Source: Balneolia bacterium (GTDB lineage: Bacteria; Bacteroidota; Rhodothermia; Balneolales; Cyclonatronaceae). Taken from it: a stretch of 18,420 bases of DNA. The stretch covers positions 1 to 18,420 of the forward strand of contig PXAI01000093.1 of the NCBI GenBank assembly GCA_003567135.1, given 5' to 3'. Below are positions 6,328-13,851 of this stretch, one piece after another; position 1 is the first letter of the stretch, and each line of letters begins with the position of its first letter. A model generated the notes under the pieces. The model had not been told where the DNA came from. It saw only the letters and a list, made by a program, of their open reading frames with translations, and searched no databases. The position numbers and the translations under genes were made by a program.

Positions 6328-7974
6328 ATGGCTACCAAATATATCTTCGTAACGGGAGGCGTTACGTCCTCTCTCGGCAAGGGAATAATATGTGCTTCGC
6401 TTGGTAAATTGTTGTCCGCCAGAGGACTAAAAGTTACCATCCAGAAACTTGATCCTTACATAAATGTGGATCCGGGAACGATGAACCCCTACGAGCACGG
6501 GGAAGTTTACGTAACCGACGACGGCGCCGAAACGGATCTTGATCTTGGTCATTACGAGCGTTTTCTTGGCATTAACACATCGCAGCAAAATAACGTAACG
6601 ACCGGGCGTATTTACTATGATGTTATCATGAAGGAGCGCCAGGGGGCGTATCTCGGCAAAACGGTTCAGGTAATTCCGCACATTACTGATGAGATTAAAT
6701 CCCGGATTCTGGAGCTTGGCGAAACGGGTGAATACGATGTGGTTATTGTGGAAACGGGTGGCACGGTCGGGGATATTGAAGGCCTGCCGTACATTGAAGC
6801 GATGCGCCAGCTTAGGTATGATGTCGGCAAGAAAAACACGCTTTCGATTCACCTCACGCTGGTTCCGTATCTGCGTGCGGCGCGCGAGCTGAAGACAAAA
6901 CCGACGCAGCACTCGGTAAAAACGATATACGAAATCGGGCTTCAGCCGGATATCCTGGTTTGCCGCGCGGAAGTTCCGCTTGATATGAGTATCCGCCGGA
7001 AAATCGCCCAGTTCTGCAACGTGGATGTAGAGGATGTGATCGCATCTATCGATGCCGAATCCATTTACGAAGTGCCGTTGATGATGCTCGAAGAAGGACT
7101 CGACAGTCAGGTTATCTCCAAGCTGGACATCAAGTGCAAGGATAAGCCTGATCTTGAAAACTGGAATGAGTTTGTGAACGCGGTTAAAAATCCGAAGAAG
7201 CGGATCAAAATCGGGCTCGTCGGGAAATACGTGGAGCATCATGACGCATATATCTCAATCGTCGAGTCACTTATTCATGCCGGTGCGGTTAATGGCTGCA
7301 AAATTAACCTTGAGTGGGTTCAAAGCGATGAAGTAACGCCGGAGAATGTCGATAAAAAGCTCGGGCATTTATCCGGAATTCTGGTTGCTCCCGGTTTTGG
7401 CGGTCGCGGAATTGAGGGTAAAATCAGCGCGGTGAAGTATGCCCGTGAGAACAAGGTTCCGTTTTTTGGCATCTGCCTCGGCATGCAGTGTGCCGTGGTT
7501 GAGTTCGCAAGAAACGTTTGCGGAATGAATGAGGCCAACAGTACCGAGTTTAACGCGGAAACTAAATTCCCGGTTATCGACGTAATGCCTGATCAGAAAG
7601 ACATCCTGGAAACGGGCGGAACTATGCGTCTGGGCAGTTACGATTGCGCTCTCAAAAAAGACACCAATTCGCTCAGAGCGTATAAGCAGGAGCTGATCAA
7701 CGAGCGGCATCGCCACAGATATGAGCTGAACAACGAGTTTCGCGAAACGCTGGAAAAAGCCGGATTGGTGATGGCCGGGGTAAATCCGGATCGGGATCTT
7801 GTCGAAATTATTGAACTGAAAGATCATCCCTGGTTTACCGGTGTTCAGTTTCATCCGGAGCTAAAGAGTAAAGTTGTTGAGCCGCATCCAATTTTCGTTG
7901 GATTTGTGGAGGCATCCCTGAAAAAAGCAGAAGCATCGCGCCAGGAACCGGAAAAATCCAATTCAGCAAACTGA
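6328..7974 (+). CDS. pyrG: CTP synthase (glutamine-hydrolysing)
   Basis: 548 aa from the ATG at 6328. It makes CTP from UTP, ATP and glutamine in the cytoplasm, the last step of de novo pyrimidine nucleotide synthesis. The synthetase domain opens MATKYIFVTGGVTSSLGKGI with the ATP-binding loop, followed by KLDPYINVDPGTMNPYEHGE and TGGTVGDIEGLPYIEA. The C-terminal class I glutaminase domain has the nucleophile Cys383 in FGICLGMQ and the partners His509 and Glu511 in GVQFHPEL. An upstream in-frame TTG at 6262 would add 22 residues unlike the family and is rejected; ATG 6328 gives the canonical N-terminus. A NUDIX gene starts 6 nt after the stop. Confidence 0.98.
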   Translation: MATKYIFVTGGVTSSLGKGIICASLGKLLSARGLKVTIQKLDPYINVDPGTMNPYEHGEVYVTDDGAETDLDLGHYERFLGINTSQQNNVTTGRIYYDVIMKERQGAYLGKTVQVIPHITDEIKSRILELGETGEYDVVIVETGGTVGDIEGLPYIEAMRQLRYDVGKKNTLSIHLTLVPYLRAARELKTKPTQHSVKTIYEIGLQPDILVCRAEVPLDMSIRRKIAQFCNVDVEDVIASIDAESIYEVPLMMLEEGLDSQVISKLDIKCKDKPDLENWNEFVNAVKNPKKRIKIGLVGKYVEHHDAYISIVESLIHAGAVNGCKINLEWVQSDEVTPENVDKKLGHLSGILVAPGFGGRGIEGKISAVKYARENKVPFFGICLGMQCAVVEFARNVCGMNEANSTEFNAETKFPVIDVMPDQKDILETGGTMRLGSYDCALKKDTNSLRAYKQELINERHRHRYELNNEFRETLEKAGLVMAGVNPDRDLVEIIELKDHPWFTGVQFHPELKSKVVEPHPIFVGFVEASLKKAEASRQEPEKSNSAN

Positions 7975-7980
7975 TCCCCT

Positions 7981-8448
7981 ATGTCTGAACCCGCGTCAAT
8001 TCGAGTACGAGCCTGCGGGATTTTAGTGGTGAACGAAAAACTACTGCTGGTCAGAATTAAAGCGCCGACCCGAAAACAACCCTTCTGGATGCCACCAGGC
8101 GGAGCCGTTCATCCCGGTGAAACGGTTCATGAGGCCGTAAAAAGAGAGATGCAGGAAGAAACCGGACTTGAAGTGGAAACGGGGGATGTGCTGTTTGTTT
8201 CAGAGTTTATCAAATCGCCGTGGCACGCTTTTGAGGTTTATATCCGCTGCAAACATATTTCCGGCGAACTAAAACTTGGCAGTGATCCGGAATACAGTGA
8301 TTCTCTTCAGATGCTCAAAGACGTTCGTTTTATGGGAGAAGAGGAGCTTTCAGGTGAAGATCTGCAACCTCCTTTTTTTAAAGACCATCTTCCTGAAGTT
8401 TTGTCTGATAGTATTTCTGATCTTACGTTCCACAGTAATTTGCAGTAG
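7981..8448 (+). CDS. NUDIX hydrolase
   Basis: 155 aa. The complete Nudix box is at 41-63: G41, E47, R55, E56, E59, E60 and G62 fit GX5EX7REUXEEXGU, with E59 and E60 expected to bind the catalytic metal. MPPGGAVHPGE just before it is typical of the enzymes that cleave nucleoside diphosphate-X compounds. The substrate cannot be read from the sequence; possibilities include damaged or surplus NTPs, nucleotide sugars and ADP-ribose. The gene is 6 nt behind pyrG and very probably cotranscribed, which mildly favours a nucleotide substrate. Downstream is a 145-bp spacer before livM. Confidence 0.9.
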   Translation: MSEPASIRVRACGILVVNEKLLLVRIKAPTRKQPFWMPPGGAVHPGETVHEAVKREMQEETGLEVETGDVLFVSEFIKSPWHAFEVYIRCKHISGELKLGSDPEYSDSLQMLKDVRFMGEEELSGEDLQPPFFKDHLPEVLSDSISDLTFHSNLQ

Positions 8449-8513
8449 TGAAATAACCCGGGATAATCCTCCATAATGCTTCAGGTTCTGACTCCGCATC
8501 TTCTCAAAAAAAA

Positions 8514-8542
8514 TTTTAATAATCTGCGGAATGCTTTATAAT
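8514..8542 (+). promoter_or_regulatory. Possible promoter for the liv operon
   Basis: An exact TATAAT at 8537-8542 has a weak -35 match, TTTTAA (8514-8519), at 17-bp spacing. It lies about 50 bp upstream of the livM ATG. A TTGACA at 8549-8554 has no fitting -10 before the start codon. The housekeeping sigma of this group may prefer other motifs, so this is tentative. Confidence 0.22.
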
Positions 8543-8593
8543 CAGTCTTTGACAAAAGTAACAGCTATTTGATACCGAACACGGATTGCTGAG

Positions 8594-9631
8594 ATGGACA
8601 TGAAACGACACCATTACGAAGATGTGCAGTTTTTGCACGGGTGGGCCAACAAGTTTTGGTTCGCAGTTTTCGTGGTTCTCGTTATCGCAGCACCGTATAT
8701 GTTCCCCGCGCAGCTTTTTCTGATCAGCCTGATCGGCGTAAATATTATAATTGCGCTGGGTCTCAATATCCTTACCGGAAATACTGGTCAGATATCCCTC
8801 GGACACGCCGGTTTTGTGGCGATCGGAGCCTACACGACCGTCGTTTTGATGCAATCCTGGATGATCCCGTTCCCCGCAGCGCTGATTGCAGGAGGAATTC
8901 TCGCGATGCTGTTTGGTGTAATTCTGGCACTTCCCGCACTGCGTCTCGAAGGCCCGTATCTCGCCATAGCCACGCTTGCCTTTGGTATTGCCATAAAGAT
9001 TATTCTCGGGAATATTCCCGGACTCGGCGGCCACAACGGAATTTCAGTTATCGGGATGGATCTCGGGTTTACGATGATTACTTCCGAAGTCGGGATTTAC
9101 TACGTGATTGCCGGAATCGCCCTCGTGATGGGCATTGCGGCGCGGAATATCGTAAAATCCAGAGTGGGACGCGCATTTCAGGCCATTCGGGACAGTGATA
9201 TCGCCGCATCCGCAGCCGGAATAAATCTGGCCGGATATAAAACGATGAGTTTCATGATCAGCGCGTTTTATGCGGGAATTGCCGGCGGATTGTGGGCTGT
9301 TTTATTGGGATATATCAACCCGAATATGTTTGAATTCGTCGTTTCGATTGAGTATTTCGCGATGGTAGTCGTTGGCGGACTCGGTTTTGTAGCCGGTTCG
9401 GTGATGGGCGCGGCGGCAGTTACGTATCTTCGGGTAAACTCGGATAATCTCAATTCCGTACCCGTAATCGGCTGGCTGCTCGATTTGATGTCCATTGACC
9501 TGACGGTACAAACCGGCGTTACCTGGGTAATTACGGGAATCGTGCTGATTCTCGTTGTGGTTCTTGAACCGCTCGGGCTCTACGGCATCTGGCTGCGTAT
9601 CAAAATTTACTGGAGGACCTGGCCTTTCTGA
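8594..9631 (+). CDS. livM: Branched-chain amino acid-type ABC transporter permease, LivM-like
   Basis: 345 aa, almost wholly hydrophobic with roughly eight to ten membrane segments. LivM hallmarks are GLNILTGNTGQISLGHAGFV, LPALRLEGPYLAIATLAFGI, GRAFQAIRDSDIAASAAGIN (cytoplasmic loop that touches the ATPases) and VVVGGLGFVAGSVMGAA. It forms half of the membrane channel of a HAAT-family importer with LivH. The ATG at 8594 has another ATG two codons later; either could be used. The TGA overlaps the livH ATG by one base (TGATG), indicating translational coupling. The order here is M-H-G-F, whereas the classical enterobacterial order is K-H-M-G-F. Confidence 0.93.
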   Translation: MDMKRHHYEDVQFLHGWANKFWFAVFVVLVIAAPYMFPAQLFLISLIGVNIIIALGLNILTGNTGQISLGHAGFVAIGAYTTVVLMQSWMIPFPAALIAGGILAMLFGVILALPALRLEGPYLAIATLAFGIAIKIILGNIPGLGGHNGISVIGMDLGFTMITSEVGIYYVIAGIALVMGIAARNIVKSRVGRAFQAIRDSDIAASAAGINLAGYKTMSFMISAFYAGIAGGLWAVLLGYINPNMFEFVVSIEYFAMVVVGGLGFVAGSVMGAAAVTYLRVNSDNLNSVPVIGWLLDLMSIDLTVQTGVTWVITGIVLILVVVLEPLGLYGIWLRIKIYWRTWPF

Positions 9632-10518
9632 TGATGGACTTCTCCGAAATAGTAACCCTGATCGTTCGCTCGGTCGAAACCGGAAGCATCTACGCGCTGG
9701 TTGGCCTGGCTATGGGCATCATTTATAAAGCTTCTGAGGTGCCGAACTTCGCGCAGGGCGAAATGGCCACTTTTTCCACGTTTATCGCCTTTATGGTGCT
9801 TACGGTGCACGGTGCGCCGTTTTATGTGGCGTTTGTCGTTTCATTGCTGTTCGCCTATATCCTCGGAATTGCGTTTGAGTTTTTGTGCGTAAGAAGAGCG
9901 AAAAACCCGACTATCCTCAGTATGATCATCCTTACCATCGGGCTTCAGATGGTGCTTTATGGTTTGTCAGGATGGGTTTTCGGAACCGAGCAGCGCGCGT
10001 TTCGTCTTCCGTTTTCCCAGTTTGAAACCGTAGAGATCGGCGGCGTTGTGATAAGCCATCTCGGGCTGGCCACGATCATCGCATCTTTTGTGCTGATGTG
10101 TCTCATTTACTGGTTTCTGGAGCACACCAAAACGGGACTCGCCATGCGTGCCAGTCAGCAAAATTCGATGGCTGCCCGCATTAACGGAATTTCTTCAAAC
10201 CGCGTGGTAAATCTTTCATTTGGGATCAGCTCCATTGTGGGCGCGATCGCCGCGATGCTCTTTGCGCCGATTATCACACTTTCTCCGGATCTGATGTGGG
10301 ATCCGCTTTTAAAAGGATTTGCGGCGGCGGTTCTCGGCGGATTCGCAAGCCTGCCCGGCATCGTATTCGGCGGATACATCCTTGCGCTGATCGAAAACCT
10401 GTTCGGCCTGTGGTTCTCGCTTGAGTACAAATCGGTTGTAGCGATGGGAATTATCGTGCTGGTACTGTACATCAAGCCGTCCGGATTATTCTCGAAACAC
10501 TATCAGCGGAAGGTGTAG
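9631..10518 (+). CDS. livH: Branched-chain amino acid-type ABC transporter permease, LivH-like
   Basis: 295 aa with about eight membrane segments. Family features are GSIYALVGLAMGIIYKASEV, PNFAQGEMATF, the loop TKTGLAMRASQQNSMAARIN and ending GGFASLPGIVFGGYILALIE. It pairs with LivM to form the channel of the importer. The start overlaps the livM stop by one base; a second ATG follows immediately, and a GGAGG at 9612-9616 is upstream of both, somewhat far. livG begins 2 nt after its stop. Confidence 0.93.
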   Translation: MMDFSEIVTLIVRSVETGSIYALVGLAMGIIYKASEVPNFAQGEMATFSTFIAFMVLTVHGAPFYVAFVVSLLFAYILGIAFEFLCVRRAKNPTILSMIILTIGLQMVLYGLSGWVFGTEQRAFRLPFSQFETVEIGGVVISHLGLATIIASFVLMCLIYWFLEHTKTGLAMRASQQNSMAARINGISSNRVVNLSFGISSIVGAIAAMLFAPIITLSPDLMWDPLLKGFAAAVLGGFASLPGIVFGGYILALIENLFGLWFSLEYKSVVAMGIIVLVLYIKPSGLFSKHYQRKV

Positions 10519-10520
10519 CT

Positions 10521-11300
10521 ATGAGTAATAATCCATTTTTTACGGTAGATAAAATCAGCAAAAGTTTCGGCGGACTCCAGGCGCTGAAGGAGCTCTCTTT
10601 CCATGTTAATAAAGGCGAAATCTATTCGGTGATCGGCCCGAACGGCGCCGGAAAATCAACGCTCTTTAACTGCATCAACGGCATTTACAAACCGGATACG
10701 GGTTCGGTAAAAATTCAGGGTCAGGAAATTACAGGACTTCGCCCGGATCAGGTGGCGGCGCATAAAATCAGCCGGACGTTCCAGAATATCGAGCTCTTTT
10801 CGAACATGACGACTATGGATAACATCCTGCTTGGTCGTCATATGCACATGAAAACGGGCGTTTTTTCTGCGTCGGCGATGCTCTGGAAAAACAGTTTTTC
10901 CGCGAAGGATGAAACGGAGCATCGTCGGAAAGTAGACGAAATTATCGATTTTCTTGATTTACAGGCATCCAGAAATAAACTGGTATCGCAGCTGCCATAC
11001 GGTATCCAGAAAATTGCCGAGCTGGGCCGCGCACTGGCAACCGAACCGGAACTGCTTTTGCTTGATGAACCGGCTGCCGGACTAACCAATGAAGAGCGCG
11101 AAGATCTCATTTTCTGGATTCGCGATATCCGCGATGAACTTGGTATTACCATCATCCTGATCGAGCATAATATCCAGATGGTATCCGAAATTTCTGACCG
11201 GATCATTGCCATAAACTTCGGTAAAAAGCTGGTTGAGGGAACCGTGCAGGAAGTAACGAATAATCCGGATGTAGTCCGGGCTTATCTGGGGGCGGACTGA
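10521..11300 (+). CDS. livG: ABC transporter ATP-binding protein, LivG-like
   Basis: 259 aa, one of the two cytoplasmic ATPases of the importer. Walker A is GPNGAGKST (39-47); the Q-loop region is SRTFQNIELF; the signature is the degenerate LPYGIQKIAELGRAL usual for LivG; Walker B is LLLLDEPAAGL; the switch histidine is in ILIEHNI. The LivG-type insert between the Walker A half and the signature (VFSASAMLWKNSFSAKDETE) is present. AAGGTG sits just upstream of the ATG, one of the better Shine-Dalgarno matches here. Its TGA overlaps the livF ATG by one base. Confidence 0.95.
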   Translation: MSNNPFFTVDKISKSFGGLQALKELSFHVNKGEIYSVIGPNGAGKSTLFNCINGIYKPDTGSVKIQGQEITGLRPDQVAAHKISRTFQNIELFSNMTTMDNILLGRHMHMKTGVFSASAMLWKNSFSAKDETEHRRKVDEIIDFLDLQASRNKLVSQLPYGIQKIAELGRALATEPELLLLDEPAAGLTNEEREDLIFWIRDIRDELGITIILIEHNIQMVSEISDRIIAINFGKKLVEGTVQEVTNNPDVVRAYLGAD

Positions 11301-12073
11301 TGACGCTGCTTAACGTGCAAAATATCGAAACCTACTACGATCGCGTGTACGCGCTCCGCGGAGTTTCCATGGAAATTCAGGAGGGAGGTATTACCGCGAT
11401 TCTGGGAAATAACGGCGCCGGAAAAACGACCATCCTCAACTCAATAGTCGCCCTGATTGATGATCAGCCTGAAAAGGGATTGATCGAATTCGACGGGAAG
11501 ACCATTACCAATATGAGCACCGAGAAAATCATCCGGATGGGAATCGGATATGTTCCTGAAGGGCGCCAGGTTTTCAACGAGCTTACGGTTTTGGAGAACA
11601 TCAAAACGGGAGCCTATACGCGAAAGGGCAGAAGCGAAATTGAGGCCGATATCGACAAAATGTTTGAATACTTTCCGGTTTTAAAAGAGCGAACCAAACA
11701 GCAGGCCGGTACGCTTTCCGGCGGTGAACAGCAGATGCTCGCTATCGCCCGCGCGCTGATGAGCCGCCCAAGACTCCTCATGCTGGATGAACCTTCACTC
11801 GGATTATCCCCGCTTTTGGTTAAAGAAGTTTTTGAAATCATTCGCCAGATTCATCAGGATGGGACCACGATTCTTTTGGTAGAACAAAACGCCAAAAAAG
11901 CGCTGGAAATCGCTGATTTCGGCTATATCCTCGAAAACGGCCGCTTTGTGGCATCCGGAACTGCCGGGGAATTAAAAGCCAATGATGACGTAAAAGAGTT
12001 TTATCTTGGCGTGAAATCAGAATCGTCGGTGAAAGGCTATCAGCGCTATCGTCGAAAGCGCCGCTGGCGTTAA
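11300..12073 (+). CDS. livF: ABC transporter ATP-binding protein, LivF-like
   Basis: 257 aa, the second ATPase. Walker A is GNNGAGKTT (36-44), where Pro of the more common GPNGAGKTT is replaced by Asn. The sequence GYVPEGRQVFNELTVLENI is characteristic of LivF, the signature is LSGGEQQMLAIARALM, Walker B is LLMLDEPSLGL, and the switch region is LLVEQNAKKAL. The C-terminus carries a short basic tail, KGYQRYRRKRRWR, beyond the usual end of the family; it might contact membrane lipid or the next gene's product, but that is a guess. It is coupled to livG by the TGATG overlap, and the 86-aa membrane protein gene starts 15 nt downstream. Confidence 0.94.
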   Translation: MTLLNVQNIETYYDRVYALRGVSMEIQEGGITAILGNNGAGKTTILNSIVALIDDQPEKGLIEFDGKTITNMSTEKIIRMGIGYVPEGRQVFNELTVLENIKTGAYTRKGRSEIEADIDKMFEYFPVLKERTKQQAGTLSGGEQQMLAIARALMSRPRLLMLDEPSLGLSPLLVKEVFEIIRQIHQDGTTILLVEQNAKKALEIADFGYILENGRFVASGTAGELKANDDVKEFYLGVKSESSVKGYQRYRRKRRWR

Positions 12074-12088
12074 ACCTCAAACTATACT

Positions 12089-12349
12089 ATGGAATTTCTC
12101 TGGTACGTAGTTACCCCGCTTCTCATCATCAGCGTTTATCTCGGCTGGTGGGCGCAAAAGCAAACCATCCGCAAAGAAATGAAGGTGCTGATGTTTCAGC
12201 TCATGGTCGATGCCATGATCATCGCGTTTTTTCTCATCTACTTTTTCCAGATACGCGATTTTCTCTTCATGATGGTTGCCGGAATTTACCTCTATATCAT
12301 CTCGGCAAGAACGCGCGCTTTCATCGATAAGGTTGATGATTTGACCTGA
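12089..12349 (+). CDS. Small membrane protein at the end of the liv operon, unknown function
   Basis: 86 aa, not recognised. It has hydrophobic stretches at about 3-20 (FLWYVVTPLLIISVYLGW) and, after a short basic loop, about 36-72 in one or two helices (LMVDAMIIAFFLIYFFQIRD, FLFMMVAGIYLYIISA), with a charged tail ending DKVDDLT. It starts 15 nt after livF on the same strand and is the last gene before the convergent propeller gene (6-nt gap), so it is very likely part of the liv transcript. A role as an accessory or regulator of the transporter is plausible by position only. Confidence 0.72.
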   Translation: MEFLWYVVTPLLIISVYLGWWAQKQTIRKEMKVLMFQLMVDAMIIAFFLIYFFQIRDFLFMMVAGIYLYIISARTRAFIDKVDDLT

Positions 12350-12355
12350 CCGGCT

Positions 12356-13411
12356 TTATCTGGAAACGCTGGCCCGGTTTATCTCAAAAACCGTAACGCC
12401 AATATTTGTTGAGGCGTCTTCATCATCTGGCCTGGTGAGGAAATAAACTCTGCCGTTTGAGGCTGTTAACACAGGGCTCTCAAGCTCAATCGCATCTCCC
12501 ACCGGCGAACGGGAATCAAGATTAAAAAGCTGGATGTAGTATTTATCCCAATGATGACGGTACTGAAGCATAATCAGGTTATTATCCAGAATATAGAGGT
12601 CGTTATTGAACGTGAAGCGGGTAAGTGATCTCGAAATTTCTGTACGAACCCGGCTGATATCGTTCGTGTTGAGCGTCCAGACCAGTTTGTCGAAGATCTC
12701 AGGACGGAACTCGATTTCGGCGAGCAGTTCGCCGTCCGGAGTGTAGTGGTAGATGATCGGAAGGGTCATGTTGCTGTACAGAATGGATCCGTCCCTTTTC
12801 ATGGCGAAACTCCGGCCGGTATTTACGTATCCGGTAAACGTTTGATGCTGCGCCGCCGGATTTCCAAACGCGTTAATAAACCTGCCAAGCGGACTGTATC
12901 GTGCAATGCGGTTACCGTTCAGGCCAATTTGATAGGAGTAAATATAACCATCAGGCCCGGCGGTGGATCGCACTGCGGCAAACGGGCCGTTGTTGTTTTG
13001 CAGCTGCTGGATCAGATGCCCGTTGGCATTAAACATAGCCGCCCAGGGTTCGGAATTGCTGACAATCAGATTTCCAAAAACGTCAAATCCGGCATGAACC
13101 GGCCCCCATTCAACCATTTGATCGGTTGTGTCAGGCAACACGGAGTAGAGGTGGCTTCCCTGATCGTTGAAAACGGAAACGCGGTTATTCCTGCGGTCGG
13201 TGATCGCAAAGCGGTTATCCGGAGAAACATCCATAGTGGAAATCCAGATGGGGATGCTCCGCTCGAAGTTTATCTCCCCCTGATATGTGAACAGATCATA
13301 AAAATGATTGGAAACCGTGAAGTCAAGCCGGCCTTCTTCCTGCGAAATTGCTCTCTCAGGAATCATCAATAAAAAACCCGCTAACAGAAGAAAGTATAGT
13401 TTATGCATCAA
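12356..13411 (-). CDS. Secreted 6-bladed beta-propeller-like protein
   Basis: 351 aa. Residues 1-23 form a Sec-type signal peptide (KLYFLLLAGFLLM, then AIS before Gln24), so the mature protein is periplasmic or exported. The body has repeating blade-like segments of the NHL/6-bladed propeller type: SPDNRFAITDRRNNRVSVFN, GHLYSVLP-like turns, DVFGNLIVSN, GNRIARYSPLGRFINAF, KRDGSILYSN and YHYTPDGELLAEIEF. Such proteins are common in Bacteroidota and usually have no assigned substrate; I infer binding rather than catalysis. It is convergent with the liv operon, with only 6 nt between stops. A sigma70-like promoter can be drawn at 13458-13486. Confidence 0.75.
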   Translation of the reverse strand: MMHKLYFLLLAGFLLMIPERAISQEEGRLDFTVSNHFYDLFTYQGEINFERSIPIWISTMDVSPDNRFAITDRRNNRVSVFNDQGSHLYSVLPDTTDQMVEWGPVHAGFDVFGNLIVSNSEPWAAMFNANGHLIQQLQNNNGPFAAVRSTAGPDGYIYSYQIGLNGNRIARYSPLGRFINAFGNPAAQHQTFTGYVNTGRSFAMKRDGSILYSNMTLPIIYHYTPDGELLAEIEFRPEIFDKLVWTLNTNDISRVRTEISRSLTRFTFNNDLYILDNNLIMLQYRHHWDKYYIQLFNLDSRSPVGDAIELESPVLTASNGRVYFLTRPDDEDASTNIGVTVFEINRASVSR

Positions 13412-13457
13412 GCTTAATCGTTAGGAAGCTGAGCTTCAGGCCCAAAACTTAGCGTCA

Positions 13458-13486
13458 AATATGAGAGTTATAATTTTATTTGACAA
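13458..13486 (-). promoter_or_regulatory. Candidate promoter for the propeller gene
   Basis: On the minus strand, TTGTCA (13486-13481), a 17-bp spacer and CATATT (13463-13458) match the sigma70 boxes at 5/6 and 4/6 positions. It lies about 46 bp upstream of the ATG at 13411. Bacteroidota often use a different consensus, so it is only a candidate. Confidence 0.3.
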
Positions 13487-13526
13487 ATTTTTCTGATTTT
13501 CGCCATAAGTAACAGTAACCCCACCA

Positions 13527-13729
13527 GAAATCCGGCCTATGGATAAAATGGCGTTAAGAACCGAAGTGGAGTGAAGCGTTAAGAATAAAATCATTCCGCT
13601 GACTGACGTGGAAATTGATTACAATGGTTGCGGAGCATTGATTTTATTTAGCGCAACGCAGCGGAGGTTTAGCCATTTTATCCCAGCCGGCGGCTTTTGG
13701 GTTACCTTTTGTCCGCACAAAAGGTAACG
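13527..13729 (-). repeat. Dispersed repeat with conserved ends, copy 2
   Basis: Read on the minus strand it begins CGTTACCTTTTGTGCGGA (13729 downwards) and ends with CCATTTTATCC then GGCCGGATTTC (13551-13527), matching both ends of 5879-6049 in the same order. Inside, 13701-13728 is a perfect hairpin with arms GTTACCTTTTGT and ACAAAAGGTAAC around CCGC. GGATAAAATGGC (13541-13552) and GCCATTTTATCC (13672-13683) form a second, larger inverted repeat that brackets about 120 bp with further partial pairing (AATAAAATCA with TGATTTTATT). There is no ORF. Confidence 0.62.
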
Positions 13730-13851
13730 TAGTTTTTAGCAGATGATAGTTATGCCAATTTTATGAGAGTTACTTGGAAACCATCTTTTTAAAAGTGCTA
13801 TTTCATTTTTACCGCCTATACTTATAAATTCGACTGAATCTAATCCCGATT

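Larger units (their letters stand above)
13412..13851. other. Divergent spacer between propeller gene and acyl-CoA synthetase gene
   Basis: About 440 bp without a gene. It contains a candidate promoter for the leftward gene (13458-13486), the second copy of the dispersed repeat (13527-13729), and about 120 bp of AT-rich leader for the rightward gene. That leader includes TATAAATTCG at 13823-13832, a possible but unconvincing -10 region. Confidence 0.7.

Noticed and set aside
6427..7854. Long minus-strand ORFs opposite pyrG
   Set aside because: They are antisense frames of a strongly conserved enzyme, with compositions (many Arg/His/Phe) typical of shadow translation.
8454..8470. TAACCCGGGATAATCC just after the NUDIX stop as a third end of the MITE-like family
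   Set aside because: It shares TAACCCGG, but the rest needs several changes and no inverted partner end was found nearby.
12746..13372. 208-codon plus-strand ORF opposite the propeller gene
   Set aside because: The minus-strand frame has a signal peptide and propeller blades; the plus frame has no recognisable features.
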